Origin: Streptomyces maremycinicus
GTDB taxonomy: Bacteria > Actinomycetota > Actinomycetes > Streptomycetales > Streptomycetaceae
Length of the DNA stretch: 64,000 nucleotides
Assembly: GCF_001184025.1 (NCBI RefSeq)
Contig: NZ_BBYG01000010.1
Span: 496,001-560,000 of the forward strand
Direction of reading: 5' to 3'
In this document: piece by piece, positions 57,647-64,000 of the stretch
Layout: the number at the start of each line of letters is the position of its first letter
How positions within the stretch are numbered: the stretch's first letter is position 1
Position numbers and translations under genes: made by a program
Notes under the pieces: model-generated
What the model was told of the DNA's origin: nothing
Databases searched by the model: none
What the model saw: only the letters and a program-made list of their open reading frames with translations

Positions 57647-58300
57647 GTGGCGGGCAGGCTCAGGGCGCCGACCGGCCGCTACGGCGGAAAGTCCGCCGAG
57701 CAGCGGCAGGTCGAACGGCGCGGGAGATTCCTGGACGCGGCGCTGCGGTTGTTCGGGGGTGTCCCCGGCTACCGCGGCACCACGGTCGCGTCGCTGAGCG
57801 AGGCGGCCGGCCTGTCGACCCGTCAGTTCTACGAGGAGTTCCGCACCCTGGAGGACGTCCTGGCGGCGCTGCACCTCCAGGTCAACGACCGGGCCGAGGA
57901 AGCGGTCCTGGCCGCCTTCGGCGCCGCCCAGGACCTGCCGCTCGTCGAGCGGGTCACCGCGATCTTCCGCGCCTACGCGGCCGATGTGACCTCCGATCCG
58001 CGCCGCATCAGGATCACCTTCGTGGAGATCGTCGGCGTCAGCCCCCGGCTGGAGGAACAACGCCTGGCCCGCCGCGCCCGCTGGGTCGACCTCATCTGCG
58101 CCGAGGCGTCCGCCGCGGCGGCCCGCGGCGAAGCGGCCCCCCGCGACTACCGCCTGGCGGCGACGGCCTTCATCGGCAGCGTCAACGGCCTCCTGCACGA
58201 CTGGAGCGCCGGCTGGGTGGACGCGACCCTGGACGAGGTGGTCGACGAACTGGTCCGCCAACTCCTGGGCATCCTGCGACCGCAGGGGTGGACGCGGTAA
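57647..58300 (+). CDS. TetR-family transcriptional regulator
   Basis: A 217-residue repressor-type protein. The N-terminal helix-turn-helix (about residues 25-70) reads FLDAALRLFGGVPGYRGTTVASLSEAAGLSTRQFYEEF; here only its ends matter, ALRLFG and STRQFYEEF, which are the standard TetR recognition-helix pattern. The C-terminal part is helical and ligand-binding. GTG 57647 follows a GGGAGGGG ribosome site. It probably controls itself and the divergent beta-propeller gene through the CTTACT palindrome. The KAP NTPase gene starts 44 bp downstream on the same strand. Confidence 0.9.
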   Translation: MAGRLRAPTGRYGGKSAEQRQVERRGRFLDAALRLFGGVPGYRGTTVASLSEAAGLSTRQFYEEFRTLEDVLAALHLQVNDRAEEAVLAAFGAAQDLPLVERVTAIFRAYAADVTSDPRRIRITFVEIVGVSPRLEEQRLARRARWVDLICAEASAAAARGEAAPRDYRLAATAFIGSVNGLLHDWSAGWVDATLDEVVDELVRQLLGILRPQGWTR

Positions 58301-58343
58301 CCGTCCTGAACGGCACCGGGGACTACATGGGGGGCTGGGCGAG

Positions 58344-61094
58344 TTGCAGGACGACGAGGACCGGGAACTGCTGGCGGCCGGTCTGGACGACGATGGGGAG
58401 CGGGCGGCCTACGCACGGGCCCTGAAGCAGAGCCTGACGGGCAAACAGGCTCCGTCCTTGCTGGACCGGCGCCCCGGCGCGTTCCGGCCGGATGTCCTGC
58501 GGGCGATGCGCATGGAGGAGAACGTCGCCCGAGTACGGCGTGCGCCGCCGTACCAGGAGGCCGCGGTGCGCTACGAGGCCGCGCGCGACAGGCGGGACGA
58601 GGCCGAGAACCGCATCGCACTGTTGCTGCCCCGGATGACCTGGGACGTGCCGTTGGCCGTGGCCGCTCTGTCGCCGACGGCCCCGGTCGTTCTGTGGGCG
58701 ACCGGGAGCGGCTGGTGGCCTGCCGGCCTCTGCGTCGTGCTGACCGCCCTGGGAGGGGCCCTGTGGCGACCGGAGTCACGCGGTCGGGTGCGGGCCCTCG
58801 TCGCGTTCGTCCTCGTGCTGACGGCGAGAGCCGGATGGGTGCGGGCGGTGCGGCGCCGGACCGTCGAACTCACCGAGGCAGCGGCGCGGGACGCCATGCC
58901 TCCGGTGGTGCGGAGCGTGCTGTCGGAACTCCTCGGCGATGATCCCGACTGTCTGCTCGTCGCGACGGAGTACGAGGGGATCAGAGACCACCGTGACCAA
59001 CGGTTCGTGGTCGACAACCAGGCCATGGAGGAGATCCACCGGAAGCTCGACGCCCTGGTCGACGGGACCATCGCCGTGTGCGGACCGCGCGGTTCCGGGA
59101 AGTCGACCCTGCTCGCCACCTGCGGCGGCACAGGCGACCTGAAGGTCTCCGTGCAGGCCCCCGCCTCCTACGCGCCTCTGGAGTTCCTCACCTCGCTCTT
59201 CGTCGTCCTGTGCGAGACCTACCTGACGGACCACGGGTACGGGTTTCCCGAGTTCCGCCGCCTCAGCCCGCTGCGCACCGCGCTGCGCAGGCTCGGCGCG
59301 GCCGTACGGGCGCTCGCTCGAAGCTTCCTGGTCGGCCTGCTGGCCCTCGGGCTGTTCCTGGTGGGTCTCTTCGCCGCCGCGCACGGCTTCGTCGAGCAGG
59401 GCGTCGGGGCCCTGGAACGAGCCGGCGACGACACCGCGGAGCGGCTGCGGGACGCTCTGGTGGCCGTCCTGGAAGGCAGACGACCGTGGTCTGCGCTGAC
59501 GGCCGTCGTTCTCGGCTTCCTGGTCTGGAAGTACGTCAGACGGTGGCGGTTCGGCGGCTTCACCGGCGTCCTGCGCCAGGTGTTCCTGGTTCCGGCCGGC
59601 CGGTTGCTGATGGTGCTGGGGCTGGTGACGGTGTGGTCGCCGAGGCCGGTGATCGCCTGGTTCGAGGAGTGGCGACACGACGAACCGGCCGTCTACTACG
59701 TCACGATGACCGTCGTCTGGGTGCTCTCCTTCATCGCCGTCTGGCTGGTGGTCACGCCCTTCTGGGACTATGTGCGCGGGACCACCGCGCGGGCCGCGGC
59801 CCTGGTCTTCGTCCTCGGGTTCGCAGCGGTCTTCGTCGACGACCGGATGCGGCATGCGTCCTTCGGATGGGACCTGTCGCAGCGAGTGGCACTGATCTCC
59901 CTCGGCGCCGTCATGATCAGGGCTTCCCGATGGAGGCGCGGAAAGCGGGAGCCGACTCTGGCCAGACGGTGCCGGGACCACCTCTACCGGCTCCAGACGG
60001 TCCAGAGCGTGACGTACGGCGCGAGCGGGGCCCCGGCAGGTGGGCTGCTCAGCCTGGGATCCACCTACGGCACCTCGTTCACCGCGTCCCCCCTCACCCT
60101 GCCCGAACTCGTCCAGCAGTTGAGGCGCACACTCGCCGAGGTGGCCGGCGAACTGCGGCCGCAGAAACGGCGCCTGGTGGTCACCATCGACGAGATCGAC
60201 CGACTCGGGTCCACGGCCAAGGCGCTGGAGTTCCTCGGAGAGATCAAGGCCATCCTGGGTGTCACCGGTGTGCACTTCCTGATCTCGGTGTCGGAGGACG
60301 TGGGGGCGGCTTTCGTCCGGCGGGGACTGCCCGGACGCGATGTCGCGGACAGTACGTTCGACGACGTCGTCCATGTGCGGCCGTGCTCGCTGGAGGAGTC
60401 GAAGCGGATACTGGGCCAGCGTGCCGCCCAATTCTCGGAGCCGTTCGTGGCGCTCGCCCACGCCCTGTCCGGCGGGGTGCCGCGGGACCTGATCCGGTAC
60501 TCCCGCGAGATGGTGTCGCTGCACAAGAGCACGGGGGACGTCGAACTGCGGAACATCGCCGCCTGGCTTGTCATCCGCGCGATGCGGGAGACGGTGGACG
60601 CCTTCAGGGCCGGGGCGAAGGACGGCGTCCTGCCCACCCGGAGCACGGACGTGGTCTTCGGGGCGACCAGGCGGCTGGCGGAGTTCCTGCACGCCGACTG
60701 TCTGTGCGAACTCGACCGGATGCGAGGGTACATCGGCCGTTTCGCGCGGTGGGAGGACATTCCCGGCGGCGCCGAACTGCGGGCGGACCTGCCCGCCGAC
60801 GCCCTGGAGCGTCTGGAGGAAGCCGCCGCCTACGCCTATTTCTGCGTCACCCTCCTCGACGTGTTCGCGGCGCCGGGATTCGAGCGCCGCCGTACTCAGG
60901 CGCATGTGCACAGGCCGGACGGAAGCCTCGAGCGGCTGGCGGTCGTGCGGGGGGAACTCTCCCTCTCGCCGCACAGTGCTCGTCGGCTCCTCGACGACAC
61001 CAGGGCGGCCTGGGGGCTGCCGCCCGTGCCTGCTCCCGACCTGCCGGAGATCGTCGAGACCGTGCGCAGGTCCTGCCCGCACCACGCCGACTGA
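58344..61094 (+). CDS. KAP-type P-loop NTPase with inserted membrane helices
   Basis: A 916-residue membrane-bound NTPase. Walker A is CGPRGSGKSTLL (about residues 244-255) and Walker B is VVTIDEIDRLG (about 611-621); between them lie about five membrane helices (residues 325-500), the hallmark of KAP NTPases. Two more hydrophobic helices precede Walker A (about 95-165). A sensor-like HFLISVSEDVGAAF and an Arg-containing GGVPRDLIRYSREM follow. KAP proteins are patchily distributed and some belong to phage defence, but no partner gene is seen here. The start is TTG 58344 by open frame and nearby GGGGGG; ATG 58506 is an alternative. It may be co-transcribed with tetR. Confidence 0.82.
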   Translation: MQDDEDRELLAAGLDDDGERAAYARALKQSLTGKQAPSLLDRRPGAFRPDVLRAMRMEENVARVRRAPPYQEAAVRYEAARDRRDEAENRIALLLPRMTWDVPLAVAALSPTAPVVLWATGSGWWPAGLCVVLTALGGALWRPESRGRVRALVAFVLVLTARAGWVRAVRRRTVELTEAAARDAMPPVVRSVLSELLGDDPDCLLVATEYEGIRDHRDQRFVVDNQAMEEIHRKLDALVDGTIAVCGPRGSGKSTLLATCGGTGDLKVSVQAPASYAPLEFLTSLFVVLCETYLTDHGYGFPEFRRLSPLRTALRRLGAAVRALARSFLVGLLALGLFLVGLFAAAHGFVEQGVGALERAGDDTAERLRDALVAVLEGRRPWSALTAVVLGFLVWKYVRRWRFGGFTGVLRQVFLVPAGRLLMVLGLVTVWSPRPVIAWFEEWRHDEPAVYYVTMTVVWVLSFIAVWLVVTPFWDYVRGTTARAAALVFVLGFAAVFVDDRMRHASFGWDLSQRVALISLGAVMIRASRWRRGKREPTLARRCRDHLYRLQTVQSVTYGASGAPAGGLLSLGSTYGTSFTASPLTLPELVQQLRRTLAEVAGELRPQKRRLVVTIDEIDRLGSTAKALEFLGEIKAILGVTGVHFLISVSEDVGAAFVRRGLPGRDVADSTFDDVVHVRPCSLEESKRILGQRAAQFSEPFVALAHALSGGVPRDLIRYSREMVSLHKSTGDVELRNIAAWLVIRAMRETVDAFRAGAKDGVLPTRSTDVVFGATRRLAEFLHADCLCELDRMRGYIGRFARWEDIPGGAELRADLPADALERLEEAAAYAYFCVTLLDVFAAPGFERRRTQAHVHRPDGSLERLAVVRGELSLSPHSARRLLDDTRAAWGLPPVPAPDLPEIVETVRRSCPHHAD

Positions 61095-61103
61095 GGCTGC
61101 CGG

Positions 61104-62354
61104 TCAGCGCTCTCCCAGCCGGCCGACCGCAGCCACCACCTGCGCCGTTCCGTCCTCCGCACGTACCCGCTCGCCCAACTCGGCCGCGCAGCGGGCGAAT
61201 TCCGGCTCCCCGGTGACCCGCAGGAGGGCGGCGGTCAGTGTGGCCGTCGTCAGGTGGCGCAGTGGCACCGTGTGCGGGGCCACGCCGAGGCCGACCAGGC
61301 GGTTCGCCCAGAAGGTCTCGTCGAACTGGATCGGTACCGGGACCGCGGGCACCCCCGCGCGCAGGCCCGCCGCCGTCGTCCCCGCACCGCAGTGATGGAC
61401 CACCGCGGCCGTCCGGGGGAACAGCAGGGCGTGCGGGACCTCGTCGACGGTCAGCATGTCGTCGCCGTCGGCGGCGAGGCCCGCCCAGCCGCGCTGGATC
61501 ACCCCGCGCAGCCCCGCCCGCCGTAGCGCCCGGACGATCTCGCCGCTCAGCCGCCGCGGGTCGGGCACGGTGGCGCTGCCCAGTCCGACGAAGACCGGCG
61601 GCGGTCCCGCTTCGAGGAACTCCCGCAGGGCGGGCGGCAGTCGGGTCTCCCGGTCGTACGGCCACCAGTAGCCGGTGACGTCCAGCTCCGCCCGCCAGTC
61701 GCGGGGCCGGGGCACCACCAGAGGGCTGAAACCGTGCAGGACCGGCCAGCCGCGCCGGGTCCGGCCCCGCAGGCCGGTGCCGCGACGGCGCGGGGCGGGC
61801 AGTCCGAGCCGGGCCCGTACGGCCGGCACGACCGGGGCGAAGACCTGCTCGACGGCCGCCTCGACCCCGTGCCCGGCGAGCCGGTTGCCGACCGCTCCCC
61901 ATGAGCCGCCACCCAGCACCGGCGGGGCGAACTCCCTGGTGGGGGCGACGGGTTGGAGGTAGAGGCCGAGGCTCGGCAGGGACAGTCCCGTGGCGATGGT
62001 GTGCCCCAGCGGCGCCACCGAGGCGGAGAGCAGCAGGACGTCGCTCTCGTGCGCGGCGGCCAGCAGGTCGTCGGTCATCCGCCCGACCAGTGACCGTGCC
62101 ATCCGGGTCACCCGCAGCAGTTTGCCCGGGCCGGTGGTGCTGCGGTGCAGTCCCCGGCCCCGCTCGGACTCCAGTTCCGCCCGCGGGTCCACCGGCAGCG
62201 CGTGGAAGCCCACCCCGGAGCCCGCGACGAGCGGCGCGAACCGCGCGTGGGTGACCAGGGTGACCTCGTGTCCGGCCCGCACCAGCCCGTGGCCCAGTCC
62301 CGTGAAGGGGGCCACGTCACCCCGTGAGCCCGCTGTCATGATCGCCACTCGCAC
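61104..62354 (-). CDS. UGT/MGT-type glycosyltransferase (GT1)
   Basis: A 416-residue soluble GT-B enzyme that transfers a sugar from an NDP-sugar to a small acceptor. N-terminal VAIMTAGSRGDVAPFTGLGHGLVRAGHEVTLVTH (the GSRGDV and GHEVTLVTH parts are diagnostic), and the donor-binding motif HHCGAGTTAAGLRAGVPAVP with FDETFWANRL near the C-terminus match sterol/macrolide-type GT1 enzymes. Acceptor unknown. Start GTG 62354 by alignment of the first strand; ATG 62339 is also possible. Convergent with the KAP gene (9 bp apart). Confidence 0.88.
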   Translation of the reverse strand: MRVAIMTAGSRGDVAPFTGLGHGLVRAGHEVTLVTHARFAPLVAGSGVGFHALPVDPRAELESERGRGLHRSTTGPGKLLRVTRMARSLVGRMTDDLLAAAHESDVLLLSASVAPLGHTIATGLSLPSLGLYLQPVAPTREFAPPVLGGGSWGAVGNRLAGHGVEAAVEQVFAPVVPAVRARLGLPAPRRRGTGLRGRTRRGWPVLHGFSPLVVPRPRDWRAELDVTGYWWPYDRETRLPPALREFLEAGPPPVFVGLGSATVPDPRRLSGEIVRALRRAGLRGVIQRGWAGLAADGDDMLTVDEVPHALLFPRTAAVVHHCGAGTTAAGLRAGVPAVPVPIQFDETFWANRLVGLGVAPHTVPLRHLTTATLTAALLRVTGEPEFARCAAELGERVRAEDGTAQVVAAVGRLGER

Positions 62355-62545
62355 GACGGACAGTATGGGGGCGGGGCGGCCGGCCCGCGGTGAACGACCC
62401 TGCGAAAGCAGCCACTTCGAGTGCGGGAGCGGCCACGTCACTTCTGTCGCAGCCGTTGACTTCACTCCCCGGCGGTTCTACTTTCGGCGCGCAACGCGTT
62501 CGGTTAGCCGACCCATGTTCGATATTTCGAAGCTGGAGCCGCCGT

Positions 62546-64000
62546 ATGTATCCCCCACCCCCCACGCACCCGCTCCGACGCCGGAGAGCCGCCGCCGCCC
62601 GGTTCCTCGCCCTGCTGCTGACCGTGACCGCCGCCCTGCTGTTCGCCCAGCCGGGGCCGGCCCGGGCCGCGACCTCGCGGCAGATCGCCGTGCCCACCGC
62701 CCCGATGGGCTGGGCCTCCTGGAACAGCTTCGCCGCGAAGATCGACCACGACGTCATCAAGAAGCAGGTCGACGCGTTCGTCGCCGCGGGCCTGCCGGCG
62801 GCCGGGTACCGGTACATCAACATCGACGAGGGCTGGTGGCAGGGCACCCGCGACAGCGCGGGCGACATCACCGTCGACGAGTCCGAGTGGCCCGGCGGCA
62901 TGAGCGCCATCGCCGACTACATCCACAGCAAGGGCCTGAAGGCCGGGATCTACACGGACGCCGGCAAAGACGGCTGCGGCTACTACTACCCGACCGGCCG
63001 GCCCGCCGCCCCCGGCAGCGGCAGCGAGGGCCACTACGACCAGGACATGCTCCGGTTCTCGCAGTGGGGCTTCGACTTCGTGAAGGTCGACTGGTGCGGC
63101 GGTGACGCCGAGGGCCTCGACGCGGCGACGGCGTACACCGCGATCAGCGCCGCCGTCACGAAGGCGACGGCCGCCACCGGACGCCCGCTCACCCTCTCGA
63201 TCTGCAACTGGGGCTACCAGAACACCTGGAACTGGGCCCCCGGGCTCGCCCCGATGTTCCGGACCAGCACCGACATCGTCTACTACGGCAACAACCCCTC
63301 GATGACGAACCTGCTGTCCAACTTCGACCAGGGCCTGCACCCCACCGCCCAGCACACCGGGTACTACAACGACCCGGACATGCTGATGGTCGGCATGACC
63401 GGCTTCACCGCCGCCCAGAACCGCACCCACATGAACCTGTGGGCCGTCTCCGGCGCCCCGCTCCTCGCCGGCAACGACCTGACCACGATGACGACCGAGA
63501 CGGCGAACATCCTCAAGAACCCCGAGGTCATCGCCGTCGACCAGGACACCCGCGGCCTCCAGGGCGTCAAGGTCGCCGAGGACACCACCGGGGCGCAGGT
63601 GTACGGCAAGGTCCTCGCCGGCAGCGGCAAGCGCGCCGTCGTCCTGCTCAACCGCACCTCCTCCGCCCAGAACATCACCGTCCGCTGGGCCGACCTGGGG
63701 CTGACCGGCGCCTCCGCCACCGTCCGTGACCTGTGGGCGCGCGCCGACGTCGGCACGTACGCCACGGGCTACACGACGAGCGTCCCGGCGGGCGGCTCGG
63801 TCATGCTCACCGTCACCGGCGGCACCGAGGCCTCGGGCAGCACGTACACCGGTACGTCGGGCTTCTCCGGCGTGGTCGCGGGGAACACCGGCCCGAAGGT
63901 CGTCGACGTCGCCTACACCAACACGGCCTCCACCGCCCGCACCGCGACGCTGAAGGTCAACGGCCAGACCTCGACGACCGTCTCGTTCCCGCCGACCGGC
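62546..64000 (+). CDS. Secreted GH27 alpha-galactosidase, 3' end outside window
   Basis: An open frame of 485 codons running off the window. Signal peptide (Arg-rich start, hydrophobic core, cut near ARAAT), then the GH27 barrel: MGWASWNSFAAKID, YRYINIDEGWW, the nucleophile Asp in FDFVKVDWCGG, SICNWGYQ and the acid/base Asp in YYNDPDMLMVG. A C-terminal beta domain (VVLLNRTSSAQNITVRW) follows, then the start of what looks like a carbohydrate-binding module (about residues 430 onward). It should release alpha-galactose, or beta-L-arabinopyranose, from plant polysaccharides. ATG 62546 has GGAG 7 bp upstream. The end and any further modules are not visible. Confidence 0.93.
   Translation, partial: MYPPPPTHPLRRRRAAAARFLALLLTVTAALLFAQPGPARAATSRQIAVPTAPMGWASWNSFAAKIDHDVIKKQVDAFVAAGLPAAGYRYINIDEGWWQGTRDSAGDITVDESEWPGGMSAIADYIHSKGLKAGIYTDAGKDGCGYYYPTGRPAAPGSGSEGHYDQDMLRFSQWGFDFVKVDWCGGDAEGLDAATAYTAISAAVTKATAATGRPLTLSICNWGYQNTWNWAPGLAPMFRTSTDIVYYGNNPSMTNLLSNFDQGLHPTAQHTGYYNDPDMLMVGMTGFTAAQNRTHMNLWAVSGAPLLAGNDLTTMTTETANILKNPEVIAVDQDTRGLQGVKVAEDTTGAQVYGKVLAGSGKRAVVLLNRTSSAQNITVRWADLGLTGASATVRDLWARADVGTYATGYTTSVPAGGSVMLTVTGGTEASGSTYTGTSGFSGVVAGNTGPKVVDVAYTNTASTARTATLKVNGQTSTTVSFPPTG

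Overview
The window is 64 kb of very GC-rich DNA with almost exclusively G/C third codon positions, frequent GTG/TTG starts, GTGA/ATGA start-stop overlaps and a gene content typical of Streptomyces: an SSI-type protease inhibitor, a streptogrisin-like protease, RsbU/SpoIIE-type PP2C phosphatases, a ram/amf cluster and a CebR-type operator. Species cannot be read from the sequence. No rRNA, tRNA, CRISPR array or insertion sequence was seen. Both window edges cut genes: a sigma/lectin fusion protein on the left and a GH27 alpha-galactosidase on the right.

Left part (1-22 kb): a truncated ECF-sigma-like/zinc-finger/membrane/ricin-lectin protein, with a full-length paralogue at 11.7 kb; an ArsB/SLC13-type permease; a large PAS-GAF-PP2C-HATPase regulator; a decayed GH2 beta-galactosidase pseudogene; an isochorismatase-like hydrolase; a secreted GH9 cellulase behind a perfect CebR operator; a Phd/Doc-like toxin-antitoxin pair whose promoter lies between 12-bp inverted repeats; an alpha-hydroxy-acid oxidase next to an NCS1 permease; an SSI-type protease inhibitor; an operon for a heme-oxygenase-like diiron enzyme, a HemK-type methyltransferase and a CDGSH protein; a Ppx/GppA phosphatase; and an MFS drug exporter behind two palindromic operators.

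Middle (23-45 kb): two RiPP systems. The first is an NHLM/NHLP export operon (leaderless ABC transporter, C39-peptidase ABC transporter, HlyD-like adaptor) led by a 71-residue peptide with a textbook double-glycine leader and a cysteine-free V/G/T/L-rich core; no tailoring enzyme lies nearby. A streptogrisin-like protease with a repeated acidic tail and a GAF-PAS-GAF-PP2C phosphatase follow. The second is a complete ram/amf (SapB-type class III lanthipeptide) cluster: ramC, a 37-codon ramS, ramA, ramB and convergent ramR. In both operons a hairpin sits between the precursor gene and the exporter genes. A third PP2C/HATPase phosphatase diverges from ramC.

Right part (45-64 kb): a dTDP-L-rhamnose locus (rmlA, rmlB, rmlD, a methyltransferase, then convergent rmlC with a TarS-like glycosyltransferase), a YfcE-type phosphoesterase, an XdhC-like protein, a secreted GH5 endoglycoceramidase-like enzyme, a secreted beta-propeller protein divergent from a TetR regulator, a KAP-type membrane NTPase, a UGT-type glycosyltransferase and the start of the GH27 gene. 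Short tandem repeats (8-20 bp) recur at gene boundaries across the window.
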